Positions 44,204 through 53,398 of a stretch of DNA of 64,000 nt are shown one piece after another (the first letter of the stretch is position 1; the number at the start of each line of letters is the position of its first letter). Below the pieces are notes generated by a model. It searched no databases. It had not been told where the DNA came from and saw nothing but the letters and a program-made list of their open reading frames with translations. The stretch is from Azospirillaceae bacterium (GTDB taxonomy: Bacteria > Pseudomonadota > Alphaproteobacteria > Azospirillales > Azospirillaceae): contig JARLIO010000005.1 in NCBI GenBank assembly GCA_031291675.1, positions 62,001 to 126,000 of the forward strand. The letters are read 5' to 3'. The position numbers and the translations under genes are program-made.

Positions 44204-45231
44204 ACCAGCGTTTCCTGCCGCTGATCGCGACGATTATCGTCTTCGTCGTCGGGTACCTCTTCTGTGCCCTGCAATTCAATCATTTCGCGACGTTGCGGGT
44301 CGTGATGAATTTGCTGACCGACAATGCCTTCATCGGCATCATCGCGGTCGGCATGACCTTCGTCATCCTGTCGGGCGGCATTGATCTCTCGGTCGGTTCG
44401 ATCATCGCCTTCACCACGGTCGTGCTGGCGGTCCTGATCGGCAGCTGGCACGTCAATCCCTGGGTGGCGTTCGCCATGGTTCTGGTGCTGGGCGGCGCGT
44501 TTGGCGCCGGCATGGGCGCGATCATCCATTTCTTCCAGTTGCCGCCCTTCATTGTCACCCTGTCGGGCATGTTTCTGGTCCGCGGCCTGGCCTTTGTCAT
44601 CAGCACCGAATCGATTCCGATCAACCATCCCCTGTTTGCCCAGCTCAATGACATCGTCGTGGTCGTGCCCGGCGGCAGCCATCTGACCTTGATCGCGATG
44701 GTGATGCTGGTGGTTCTGGGGATCGGCACGGTGCTGGCCCACCTGACCCGATTTGGCACCAATGTGTTCGCCCTGGGTGGCAACCGGGTTTCGGCCCAGT
44801 TGATGGGCGTGCCGATCGCCCGGACCACGATCAGCATCTATGCGCTGTCGAGCCTGCTGGCCGCGTTATCGGGGATCGTGTTTTCGCTCTACACCGCGGC
44901 GGGCTATGCCCTGGCCGGCACCGGGGTGGAACTGGACACCATCGCCGCGGTGGTCATCGGCGGAACCCTGTTGAGCGGCGGCGCCGGCCATATGCTGGGA
45001 TCGTTCCTCGGCGTCATGATCGAGGGGCTGATCCAGACCTATATCTCGTTCGACGGGACGCTCAGCAGTTGGTGGACCAAGATCGCGATCGGCGTGCTGC
45101 TGTTCATGTTTATTGGCCTGCAACGCCTGCTGACGGTGGTGTGGGCCGCCAAGGCGAGCGCGCCCAGCCGCCCGGCCTCTGGCAAAGCCGCGCCTGCCGA
45201 TGCGGCGGGGCCCCGGCCTCAGCGGGCTTGA
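44200..45231 (+). CDS. yjfF: Sugar ABC transporter permease, YjfF-like
   Basis: A 343-residue membrane protein of the same permease family. It has GMTFVILSGGIDLSVGSIIAF near residue 50, GGNRVSAQLMGVPI, and AVVIGGTLLSGGAGHMLGS. It completes the YtfQRT-YjfF-type system. A hydrophilic Ala/Pro tail extends past the last helix. The start at 44200 overlaps the YtfT stop. A strong hairpin follows at 45248, consistent with the end of the operon. Confidence 0.92.
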   Translation: MNQRFLPLIATIIVFVVGYLFCALQFNHFATLRVVMNLLTDNAFIGIIAVGMTFVILSGGIDLSVGSIIAFTTVVLAVLIGSWHVNPWVAFAMVLVLGGAFGAGMGAIIHFFQLPPFIVTLSGMFLVRGLAFVISTESIPINHPLFAQLNDIVVVVPGGSHLTLIAMVMLVVLGIGTVLAHLTRFGTNVFALGGNRVSAQLMGVPIARTTISIYALSSLLAALSGIVFSLYTAAGYALAGTGVELDTIAAVVIGGTLLSGGAGHMLGSFLGVMIEGLIQTYISFDGTLSSWWTKIAIGVLLFMFIGLQRLLTVVWAAKASAPSRPASGKAAPADAAGPRPQRA

Positions 45232-45247
45232 CAGCGCCGTCCCGGGA

Positions 45248-45271
45248 CCGGACCGCCCTCGGGCGGTCCGG
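45248..45271 (+). terminator. Strong stem-loop after the sugar transporter operon
   Basis: CCGGACCGCC (45248-45257) pairs with GGCGGTCCGG (45262-45271) around CTCG, a perfect 10-bp GC stem 16 bases after the YjfF stop. The following CTTCGCTTTGC is only moderately T-rich, so this may be an intrinsic or Rho-assisted terminator. Confidence 0.6.
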
Positions 45272-45404
45272 CTTCGCTTTGCTCGCATAGGGATGCGGTG
45301 CAATAAAAAGCTAAGGTTGTCATCCCGGCGCACAACCGATGGCAGGTGGAATGTAAACCCGAATTTAATGGCTGTGGCTGATGCTGGTTCTTATCATGAA
45401 TCGG

Positions 45405-45454
45405 CTTCGCGTTGCGTGCCTTGCCTTCGCGTTGCGCTTTGCCTTCGCGTTGCG
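45405..45454. repeat. Tandem CTTCGCGTTGCG repeats before the RND pump genes
   Basis: The 12-mer CTTCGCGTTGCG occurs at 45405-45416, 45425-45436 and 45443-45454, with 18-20-base periodicity. The next bases (CCTCGCGATGACGC) look like a decayed fourth unit. The block is about 40 bases upstream of the adaptor start. It could be an operator array or a simple expansion. Confidence 0.6.
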
Positions 45455-45495
45455 CCTCGCGATGACGCTTCGGGACCAAATTGCACCGAGAGACC

Positions 45496-46641
45496 ATGCG
45501 ACAGGATCACGACCCCTTCTCGTCGAAATGCCATTGGCTGCGGGGGTTCCGGCGCCGGGTGCCGGCCCTTGCGCTGCTGGCCGTCGGCGTAGCACTGACG
45601 CTGCCGCACCCGGGCCGGGCCCAAACCGCGACGCCGGTAACCACAGCCAAGGCGCTGCGCCAGGACGTGCCGGTCTTCGCCGCCGGCATCGGCAACGTCC
45701 AGGCCTTCCAGTCGGTGCTGATCCGCGCCCGGGTCGACGGCTACCTGGCCCGCATCGACTTCACCGAGGGGCAGGAGGTCAAGCGCGGCGATCTCCTGGC
45801 CGAAATCGACCCCCGCCCCTATGCCGCGGCCCTGGCCCAGGCCCAGGCCAAGCGCGCCGCCGATCAGGTCCAGCTCGACAATGCCCGGCGCGATCTGGCG
45901 CGTTACAGCAGCCTCGCCGCCAGCAATTTCGCCTCCCATCAACAGGTCGATACCCAGCAGGCAACGGCGCAGCAGTTGCAGGCCACGCTGCAGGGCGACA
46001 ACGCCGCGGTCGACGCGGCGACCTTGAATCTGGATTTCTGCAAGATCACCGCGCCGATCGACGGCGTGGCGGGTCTGCGCCTGGTTGATGTCGGCAATCT
46101 GATCCAGGCCAGCGCCGCGCAGGGCATCGTCTCGATCCTGCAGGTGCGGCCAATTGCCGTTGTCTTCACCCTGCCCCAGCAGGTCCTGCCGGCGATACGT
46201 GCCGCACAGCGCAATGGGCGAGTCCCGGTGCTGGCCTTCGCGGCCGACGAAAAAAACAGACTGGGCCAGGGCGAATTGCTGACGACCGACAACACGATCG
46301 ACACCACGACCGGGACGATCACCTTGAAGGCCCGCTTCGACAATCCCGACGGCGCGCTGTGGCCCGGCCAGTTCGTCAGTGCCCATTTGCAGCTGCGGGT
46401 CGATCCCGGAGCCGTGACGGTGCCGCCGATCGCGGTGCAGCATGGACCCGACGGGCTCTATGTCTTTCAGGTCAGGCCGGATCACACGGTGGCGGTCCAG
46501 CCGATCACCGTCGGCTATCAGAACGACACGCTGGCGATTGTCACCAAAGGGTTGGCCGCCGACGACGAGGTCGTGGTCGCGGGGCAGTCGCGCCTGCAGA
46601 ATGGCACGCACGTTGCGTCACACCCGGCGGATCAGAGCTGA
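45496..46641 (+). CDS. RND efflux periplasmic adaptor (membrane fusion protein, MdtA-like)
   Basis: A 381-residue adaptor. It has an N-terminal membrane/signal segment (ALALLAVGVALTLPHPGRA), the first lipoyl half (GYLARIDFTEGQEVKRGDLLAEIDPRPY), a helical hairpin (LAQAQAKRAADQVQLDNARRDL), the second lipoyl half (KITAPIDGVAGLRLVDVGNL) and a beta-barrel with TTGTITLKARFDNPDG. It joins the inner-membrane pump encoded next to an outer-membrane channel. No outer-membrane factor is encoded here, so a TolC-type protein from elsewhere must serve. The ATG at 45496 gives the usual length. Confidence 0.9.
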   Translation: MRQDHDPFSSKCHWLRGFRRRVPALALLAVGVALTLPHPGRAQTATPVTTAKALRQDVPVFAAGIGNVQAFQSVLIRARVDGYLARIDFTEGQEVKRGDLLAEIDPRPYAAALAQAQAKRAADQVQLDNARRDLARYSSLAASNFASHQQVDTQQATAQQLQATLQGDNAAVDAATLNLDFCKITAPIDGVAGLRLVDVGNLIQASAAQGIVSILQVRPIAVVFTLPQQVLPAIRAAQRNGRVPVLAFAADEKNRLGQGELLTTDNTIDTTTGTITLKARFDNPDGALWPGQFVSAHLQLRVDPGAVTVPPIAVQHGPDGLYVFQVRPDHTVAVQPITVGYQNDTLAIVTKGLAADDEVVVAGQSRLQNGTHVASHPADQS

Positions 46642-46774
46642 GATCCGCGCAACCCCCTGAACCACGGTCCGGAACCGGGGGTCGGCGGGAATATTGAAAT
46701 GACGGCGGTGCCGCCAACGTTGTCAAAAGTGGTTGGTCAATGCGTGCTCGCGACAGGATGGTCAGGACGGATTC

Positions 46775-49700
46775 ATGAGTATTTCCACACCGTTCATTCG
46801 TCGGCCCATCGGCACCACCCTGCTGATGGCGGCGATCTTTCTCGCCGGATTGACGGCCTATCCGTTCCTGCCCCAGGCGCCGCTGCCGACCGTCGATTTT
46901 CCGACGATCTCCGTGACCGCCAATTTCCCCGGCGCCAGCCCCGAGACCATGGCCTCGACCGTTGCGCAGCCACTGGAACGCCAGTTCGCGCAGATCAATG
47001 GTGTCAGCCAGATCACCTCGGTCAATGTGCTGGCCAGCTCGCAAGTTACGGTCCAGTTCGACCTGGACCGCAATATCGACGCCGCGGCGGTCGATATTCT
47101 CGAAGCCATCAACGCCGCCCAGGGCTCGTTGCCCAAAGCGATGCCGTCGCCGCCGACCTTTCGCAAGGTCAATCCCGCCGACGCGCCCATCCTGATCCTG
47201 TCGGTTCAATCCGACACGATGCCGATGACCGCGGTCGACGATATCGCCGAGACCATCCTGGCCCAGCAGATTTCGCAGATCGCCGGCGTGTCCCAGGTCG
47301 GGATCGGCGGCCAGCAGAAACCGGCAATCCGCATCACCATCGATCCGGCGCGACTGGCCGCGACCGGCCTGACGCTGGAAGATGTCCGCACGGTGATCAA
47401 CAGCGCGACCGTCAACAGCCCCAAGGGCACGATGCAGGGGCAGAACGATGCCCTGACGGTCTATGCCAATGACCAGATCACCGATGCCAACGAATTCGGC
47501 AATGTCATCGTGGCCTACCGCAACGGCGCGCCGATTCGCATCAAGGATATCGGCCATGCCGAAATCGGCCCCCAGACGCATTTCCAGGCAGCCTGGCAGG
47601 ACACGTCGCACGGCATCCTGCTGGCGGTCTTCAAGCAGCCGGGGTCGAACATGGTTGCGACCGTGGCGCGGGTCAAGGAAAGGCTGCCGCGGCTGGAGGC
47701 CAGTATCCCCGCGAGCGTGCATCTCAATGTGATCCAGGACCGAACGCCCTCGGTGTTGGCCTCGATCGCCGACGTGCAGTTCACCCTGACGCTGTCGATT
47801 GCCCTGGTTGTGATGGTGATCTTCCTGTTCCTGCGCAGCCTGTGGGCCACCGTGATCCCGAGCATCACCGTGCCGCTGGCGCTGGTGACGACCTTGGGCG
47901 CGATGTATCTGCTCAACTACAGCCTCGACAATCTCTCGCTGATGGGGCTGACGATCGCGGTCGGTTTCGTCGTCGATGACGCGATCGTCATGCTGGAAAA
48001 CATCCATCGCCATGTCGAAGACGGCATGACGCCAATGGAGGCCGCGCTCAAGGGCGCTGGCGAAATTGGTTTCACCATCGTGTCGATCAGCCTGTCGCTG
48101 ATCGCGGTGTTCATCCCGCTGTTGTTGATGGGTGGCATTGTCGGCCGGCTGTTTCGCGAATTCGCGGTGACCGTGTCGGTGACAATCCTGATCTCGGCCT
48201 TCGTCTCGCTGACCCTGACCCCGATGATGTGCTCGCTGTTCCTGCGGCATGATACCGGGCAGCATAATTTCCTGTACCGGCTGGTCGAGCGCGGCTTCGA
48301 TGCCATTGTCGGGTTTTACGCCCGAACCCTCGACATCGTGCTGCGCTTCCAGTTGATCACCCTGATCGTGTTTCTGGGAACGATGGTGATGTCCGGGGTG
48401 CTGTTCGTCCAGATCCCCAAGGGCTTCTTTCCGGTGCAGGATGTCGGCCGGATCCAGGGCCTGATCGAGGGCGGCCAGAATGTTTCGTTCGCGGCGATGT
48501 CCCGGCTGATCGACAATCTCGGCGCCGTGATTCATGCCGATCCTGACGTCACGTCCTATAATGTCATGCTGGGCAGCAGCGGCCAGACCGGAAACAATGC
48601 CAAGCTTTACATCAATCTGAAGCCATGGAGCGAGCGGACATCGACGGTGACGCAGGTGATCGCCCGGTTGCAGAAGAAGGCGGAGCCGATCGAGGGGGTT
48701 CGCCTCTATATGCAGCCGCAGCAGGACATCGTGATCGGGGGCCGGGCCGCGCGCACGATGTACCAGTATACTTTGCAGGATTCGGATGGGGATGAGCTCA
48801 ACAGCTGGTCGCCCCGGATCCTCGACGCGCTGCGCAAGCTGCCGCAATTGACCGGTGTCGCCACCGATCAGCAGATGTCGGGGCGCACCGCGACACTGGT
48901 CATCGACCGGGATACCGCGGCGCGCTTTGGCATCCAGGCCCAGCAGATCGACGACACGCTGTATGATGCCTTTGGCGAACGCGAGGTCGCCCAGTATTTC
49001 ACCCAGGTCAACAGCTACTATGTCGTGCTGGAGGTGCCGCCTTCGATGGCGGCCGACCCGGCAACGCTGGAAAAGCTGTATGTCCGCTCCAGCGCAGGAC
49101 GGGCGGTGCCATTGTCGACCTTCGTCAAATGGGACACGGCACCGGTGCGGCCGCTGGCGATCAATCACCAGAGCCAGTTCCCGGCGGTGACCTTGTCCTT
49201 CAACCTGGCCCCCGGGGTCGCCCTGGGCGATGCCGTGGTTGCGATCAACAAGGTCACCAGCGACCTCAAGGTCCCCGAGACGATCCTGGGCACGTTCCAG
49301 GGAACGGCCCAGGCGTTCCAGGATTCGCTGGCCAGCGAGCCCTACCTGATCGCCGCGGCGCTGTTGACGGTCTATGTGATCCTGGGGATCCTGTACGAAA
49401 GCTTCATCCTGCCCCTGACCATTCTGTCGACCCTGCCCTCGGCCGGCGTCGGGGCCCTGCTGATGCTGATGATGTTCCATTACGACCTGTCGGTGATCGC
49501 GCTGATCGGCGTGATCCTGCTGATTGGTATCGTTAAGAAGAACGGCATCATGATGGTCGACTTCGCCATTGGCGCGGAACGCCGCGAGGGGGCGACGCCG
49601 CTGGCGGCGATCCGCCAGGCCTGCCTGCTGCGGTTCCGGCCGATCCTGATGACGACGATGGCGGCGCTGCTGAGCGGCCTGCCGCTGATGCTGGGCAACG

Positions 49701-49891
49701 GCGCCGGCTCGGAATTCCGCAAACCGCTGGGTTACGCGATGGTCGGTGGCCTGATCTTCAGCCAGGTGCTGACCCTGTACACGACACCGGTGGTTTACCT
49801 CTATCTGGGCCGGCTGCAGCATCTGCTGGCGCCCAAACGCCGCGCCCGGATGCCGGCCCTGGCGGTGCGGATGGGCAACGCCGCGGATTGA
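46775..49891 (+). CDS. RND-family efflux pump (MdtB/MdtC-like inner-membrane transporter)
   Basis: A 1038-residue RND transporter. Twelve membrane helices are arranged as two halves of one plus five, with two large periplasmic loops (about 35-330 and 550-870). N-terminal STPFIRRPIGTTLLM, and the TM4 region GLTIAVGFVVDDAIVMLENI with the essential aspartate pair (VVDDAIV), are diagnostic. The C-terminal half has GVILLIGIVKKNGIMMVDFA. It exports drugs or bile-salt-like amphiphiles using the proton gradient. AGGA eight bases before the ATG supports the start. The adaptor gene lies 133 bases upstream, so co-transcription is likely. Confidence 0.93.
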   Translation: MSISTPFIRRPIGTTLLMAAIFLAGLTAYPFLPQAPLPTVDFPTISVTANFPGASPETMASTVAQPLERQFAQINGVSQITSVNVLASSQVTVQFDLDRNIDAAAVDILEAINAAQGSLPKAMPSPPTFRKVNPADAPILILSVQSDTMPMTAVDDIAETILAQQISQIAGVSQVGIGGQQKPAIRITIDPARLAATGLTLEDVRTVINSATVNSPKGTMQGQNDALTVYANDQITDANEFGNVIVAYRNGAPIRIKDIGHAEIGPQTHFQAAWQDTSHGILLAVFKQPGSNMVATVARVKERLPRLEASIPASVHLNVIQDRTPSVLASIADVQFTLTLSIALVVMVIFLFLRSLWATVIPSITVPLALVTTLGAMYLLNYSLDNLSLMGLTIAVGFVVDDAIVMLENIHRHVEDGMTPMEAALKGAGEIGFTIVSISLSLIAVFIPLLLMGGIVGRLFREFAVTVSVTILISAFVSLTLTPMMCSLFLRHDTGQHNFLYRLVERGFDAIVGFYARTLDIVLRFQLITLIVFLGTMVMSGVLFVQIPKGFFPVQDVGRIQGLIEGGQNVSFAAMSRLIDNLGAVIHADPDVTSYNVMLGSSGQTGNNAKLYINLKPWSERTSTVTQVIARLQKKAEPIEGVRLYMQPQQDIVIGGRAARTMYQYTLQDSDGDELNSWSPRILDALRKLPQLTGVATDQQMSGRTATLVIDRDTAARFGIQAQQIDDTLYDAFGEREVAQYFTQVNSYYVVLEVPPSMAADPATLEKLYVRSSAGRAVPLSTFVKWDTAPVRPLAINHQSQFPAVTLSFNLAPGVALGDAVVAINKVTSDLKVPETILGTFQGTAQAFQDSLASEPYLIAAALLTVYVILGILYESFILPLTILSTLPSAGVGALLMLMMFHYDLSVIALIGVILLIGIVKKNGIMMVDFAIGAERREGATPLAAIRQACLLRFRPILMTTMAALLSGLPLMLGNGAGSEFRKPLGYAMVGGLIFSQVLTLYTTPVVYLYLGRLQHLLAPKRRARMPALAVRMGNAAD

Positions 49892-50021
49892 CGCCCGGCA
49901 ACGGGTCCGCCTTGCGCGCAACGGCGGCCCGGGTGCCAAAAGCCGCCGGCAAAAGGCGGGGCCCGATGCCACGGACTCTGCTATGATACGGCAGTGTCGG
50001 GCATGGTGGGCGTGATGGACG

Positions 50022-50699
50022 ATGGCGCGGTTGCTGCTGATCGAGGATGATGACCCGACGGCGGCCGAGATTGATGCTGAATTGACGCTGCGCGGCTTCC
50101 TGGTCGCCCGTGCCGCTGACGGGCCGACGGGCCTTTGCCGGGCGCGCGAGGAGCCGTGGGACGTTCTCGTCGTCGATCGCATGCTGCCCGGGCTTGATGG
50201 GCTGTCGGTGGTCGAGCGCCTGCGCAACGAGGGGATCCGGATTCCGACCCTGATCCTGAGCGCCCTGGGCGGCATCGACGACAAGGTCCGCGGCCTGCGC
50301 TCCGGCGGTGACGATTATCTGACCAAACCCTTCGCCCTGGCCGAGTTGTCGGCGCGGCTTGAGGCGCTGTTGCGCCGGCCGACCGAAAGCCGGGAGACCA
50401 TTTTGCATGTCGGGCCCCTGGAACTCGATCTGGTCGAGCACCGGGCCTGGCGCGGCACCCGGGCGCTGGAGCTGGTGCCGCGGGAATATGAGTTGCTGGG
50501 CTACATGATGCGGCGCGAAGGCCAGGTGGTGACGCGGGCCATGCTGCTGGAGGATGTCTGGCACTACCGCTTTGTGCCCAAGACCAATCTGGTCGATGTT
50601 CATATGGGGCGGTTGCGGCGCAAGGTCGATTCGCCGGGTGAGCCGCCATTGTTCACGAGTGTCCATGGCGTGGGATTCATCCTCCGTGCGACGACCTGA
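50022..50699 (+). CDS. Two-component response regulator, OmpR/PhoB family
   Basis: A 225-residue protein. The receiver domain has the acidic pair in LLIEDDDPT, phospho-acceptor Asp52 in VVDRMLPGLDG, the conserved Ser in ILSALGG and Lys101 in YLTKPFALAEL. The C-terminal winged helix (about 130-222) has LVPREYELLGYMMRREGQVVTR and VDVHMGRLRRKVD. It overlaps the kinase gene by 14 bases. Lying 130 bases after the RND pump, it probably controls that pump. Confidence 0.92.
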   Translation: MARLLLIEDDDPTAAEIDAELTLRGFLVARAADGPTGLCRAREEPWDVLVVDRMLPGLDGLSVVERLRNEGIRIPTLILSALGGIDDKVRGLRSGGDDYLTKPFALAELSARLEALLRRPTESRETILHVGPLELDLVEHRAWRGTRALELVPREYELLGYMMRREGQVVTRAMLLEDVWHYRFVPKTNLVDVHMGRLRRKVDSPGEPPLFTSVHGVGFILRATT

Positions 50700-52194
50700 C
50701 TTTATCAATACCACCGGATTCCGCTGGGGCGTAACCGTGGCCACGGTGGCCACGCTGGGCATCGCGCTGCTGTTCGTGTTCATCTACTGGCAATGTGCCG
50801 TGGTGATGATTGCCCCGATCGATGCGCTGATCAGTGCCGAGGCGGATTCGATCACCAGCGCCCCGGAACCGCTGCTGGAGGCGCTGGCCGAGCATGTCGC
50901 GCATGACCGGCGCCATCTCAAAGTGATGGGCCTGTTTGATGCCGCGGGCCAGCCGATCGCCGGCAATCTGGTCGCCCAGCCCCGGCCCTTTATCGCCGAC
51001 GGCCGCCTGCAGAGTATCGTCGCCTTCCGTCGCGGCGAGGAGGCCGGGGCGCCGCAATATGCCCGGGCCCTGGGGCGCCCGCTCGCCGATGGCACGATCC
51101 TGGTCGTGGGCCACAATATCGACGAATTCCTGGCGATGCGCGCCAGCGTCCGACGCGGCCTGCTGCTGGCATTGGCGCCGGCGATCCTGCTGAGCCTGGG
51201 CAGCGGTGCATTTCTGGGGTTGCGGGCGCAACAGCGGCTGACGCTGCTGCGCACCACGGCGGTACGGATCGCGGCAGGGCAACTCGGTGAGCGCCTGCCG
51301 GTCCGGGCGCGCGGCGACGATCTCGACGCGCTGGCCCAGATCGTCAACCGGATGCTCGACGAGTTCGAACGTCTGGTCGAGGACATCAAGGGCGTTGGCG
51401 AAGACATCGCCCATGATCTGCGCACCCCCTTGACCTGGGCCCGGGCCCGGCTGGAGCGCGGTCGCGCCCATGCCACCAGCCTGGAGGCGATGAACGACGT
51501 CGTCGACCAGGCCCTGGGCGGCATCGACCAGGCGCTCAATGTCGCCGCGGCGCTGCTGCGGATCGCCGAGGTCGAGCATGGCCAGCGCCACGCCGCCTTC
51601 GGGCCGGTCGATCTCAGCGACATTGTCGGCGATGTTGGCGAGGTCTATCGGCCCCTGGCCGAAGACCGCGGCATCGACTTCGCCTGGCGCCTGTGCGGCA
51701 GCGACGCGGCGCCGTTGATGGTCCAGGGCGATCGCGACCTGCTGATCGAGGCGCTGGCCAATCTCGTCGACAATGCCGTCAAATTCGCGCCGCCCGGCGG
51801 CCATGTGGTGATCGAGCTGGGCAACACCGGCGCCGGGCCGCTGCTGCGGGTTTGCGACGACGGTCCCGGCATTTCCCCAGGGGATCGCGACCATGTGTTC
51901 CGCCGCTTCTTCCGCTCGGACAAGAGCCGCCACACCCAAGGCACCGGACTGGGGCTCAGCCTGGTCGCGGCGGTGGCCCGGCTGCATCAGTTCGGCCTGA
52001 CGATCGGCGACAATGAGGCGCTGGCCGCGCATCACGCCGGCGACGGCACCGAGCACCGAACGCCGGCCCGCGGCCCCGGTTGCGTCGTCGAGCTGACCTG
52101 TTGGCCCCAGGCCCAGGCCCGGATCAGCGTCGCCCCGTCGCCCCGGGATCCCGCCCCAAATCCCGTCCTGGCGATCACAGCCCCGGCTGATTGA
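50686..52194 (+). CDS. Sensor histidine kinase of the two-component system
   Basis: A 502-residue membrane kinase. The first helix (about 12-38) is followed by a periplasmic sensor (about 39-155), a second helix (about 158-185) and a HAMP linker. The H-box is EDIAHDLRTPLTWARARL, the N-box NLVDNAVKFAPP, with G1 CDDGPGI and G2 GTGLGLSLVAAVARLH. It phosphorylates the partner regulator. The GTG at 50686 inside the regulator's end is the likely start; an ATG at 50665 is possible. The C-terminus is extended by a low-complexity tail and overlaps the convergent gene 52175-53398 by 20 bases. Confidence 0.9.
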   Translation: MRRPDFINTTGFRWGVTVATVATLGIALLFVFIYWQCAVVMIAPIDALISAEADSITSAPEPLLEALAEHVAHDRRHLKVMGLFDAAGQPIAGNLVAQPRPFIADGRLQSIVAFRRGEEAGAPQYARALGRPLADGTILVVGHNIDEFLAMRASVRRGLLLALAPAILLSLGSGAFLGLRAQQRLTLLRTTAVRIAAGQLGERLPVRARGDDLDALAQIVNRMLDEFERLVEDIKGVGEDIAHDLRTPLTWARARLERGRAHATSLEAMNDVVDQALGGIDQALNVAAALLRIAEVEHGQRHAAFGPVDLSDIVGDVGEVYRPLAEDRGIDFAWRLCGSDAAPLMVQGDRDLLIEALANLVDNAVKFAPPGGHVVIELGNTGAGPLLRVCDDGPGISPGDRDHVFRRFFRSDKSRHTQGTGLGLSLVAAVARLHQFGLTIGDNEALAAHHAGDGTEHRTPARGPGCVVELTCWPQAQARISVAPSPRDPAPNPVLAITAPAD

Positions 52195-53398
52195 CCGGTG
52201 GCGCGGCGGCGGCGCGCGCGGCGCCTTCAATCGCGTGGCGCACCCAGTCGAGGCGCGCCTGCGGCACGAGGCCGTAGTTATAAAAATTGACGCCGTCGGC
52301 GCCACCGGCAACCGCGGCCTGGACCCGGGCGGCGACGGCGTCGCGGTCCTTCATCTCCGGATAGCCGAGGCGCAGGCCGGCGCCAAGATAGCGATCCGGG
52401 CCCAACGCCTTGCGGCTGGCGATCATCAGCGCACCGACCGTCTCCGGTTCCATGTTGTAGGCGCACAACACCGCGCCGTCGCACACCGTCCCGATCGCCG
52501 CGATGTCGCAGCCGTCGCGCCAGCCATCCTTCAGGTCGATGACATGGATCCGGCTGGCCGGATCGGCACGGTCCCGGATGTCGCGGACCAGGCTGGTGAC
52601 GGGCTCGAAGCGCCACAGGACATAATCCTGGACTTCGGGCCAGGGGCTGAACAAAGCGGGGCCGCCCGCCGGAAAATCGGGCCAGCGCGGTTGTGGCACC
52701 TCACGCTCCAGCGCCTCGGTCAGCCAGCGCCGCACCATCAGCCGGGCGCGCCCGCCATCGACGCCCGCCGCCGCGGCGCGGGCGAGGCAGGCCGGGCAGA
52801 AACACAGCGACAGCAGGAAATCGTCCTCGGCCGTCAGGCCGACGGCATCCTTTTCATGGTGGGCCTCATGGGCGAAACCCATGAAACCGGGGCTTTCCAG
52901 CTCGACGCTGTCCGGTTTGTAGCGGTGCGTCACATCCTCGACCATCGTGGTGACATAAGCCCGAACATCGGGGTGGGACGGGCAGAGATTATAGGGGTTG
53001 GGGTCGCCGAAGGCGTTGCGGGTGACAACCGCCGGGTGTTGCAGGCCAAGGCGGGTATTGTGCAGGCAGACCGTCCAGCACGACACCGCGAGGCCGCCGG
53101 CGTCGCGCTGGCGGATCAGGCTGGCGAGCACATCACCGCCTTCGCTGATCACATCGGCCAGCTTGGGCTGGATCTTCAGGTCCTGCCACCGCGCCGCGGT
53201 CGGCAGAAAATAGATCGTACCGTCCTCGGGAAAGAACACCTTGCGCTGCGGGCTGCGCGGTTGCAGGAAATGGCCGGCATGATAGGACGTCGCCATGCTG
53301 ATGCCATTGACGCCGGCCCGGGTCTGCAACTCCCGCAGCACGGCCGGGCAGCCCAGGTCCTGCAGATCCCAGGGATAGGTCCACATCGAATAGCGCAT
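52175..53398 (-). CDS. Conserved protein of unknown function in a D-aminoacylase operon
   Basis: A 407-residue cytoplasmic protein, probably TIM-barrel-like judging by regularly spaced strands (MATSYHAGHFL, AVSCWTVCLHN, VELESPGFMGFAHEAHHE, IHVIDLKDGW, AVLCAYNMEP, GADGVNFYNYGLV). A CFCPACLARA Cys motif suggests a metal or structural site. Histidines and acids in ELESPGFMGFAHEAHH could be catalytic. No named family is recognised. It overlaps the D-aminoacylase gene by one base (TAATG) and is the last gene of the transporter operon, so it should act on the same imported compound, possibly a sugar-linked one. Confidence 0.7.
   Translation of the reverse strand: MRYSMWTYPWDLQDLGCPAVLRELQTRAGVNGISMATSYHAGHFLQPRSPQRKVFFPEDGTIYFLPTAARWQDLKIQPKLADVISEGGDVLASLIRQRDAGGLAVSCWTVCLHNTRLGLQHPAVVTRNAFGDPNPYNLCPSHPDVRAYVTTMVEDVTHRYKPDSVELESPGFMGFAHEAHHEKDAVGLTAEDDFLLSLCFCPACLARAAAAGVDGGRARLMVRRWLTEALEREVPQPRWPDFPAGGPALFSPWPEVQDYVLWRFEPVTSLVRDIRDRADPASRIHVIDLKDGWRDGCDIAAIGTVCDGAVLCAYNMEPETVGALMIASRKALGPDRYLGAGLRLGYPEMKDRDAVAARVQAAVAGGADGVNFYNYGLVPQARLDWVRHAIEGAARAAAAPPVNQPGL

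Noticed and set aside
46541-50284. A very long minus-strand open frame (over 1200 codons) opposite the RND pump
   Set aside because: It is antisense to a well-supported RND gene and its translation is rich in His, Arg, Gln and Asp without any domain, typical of GC-rich shadow frames.
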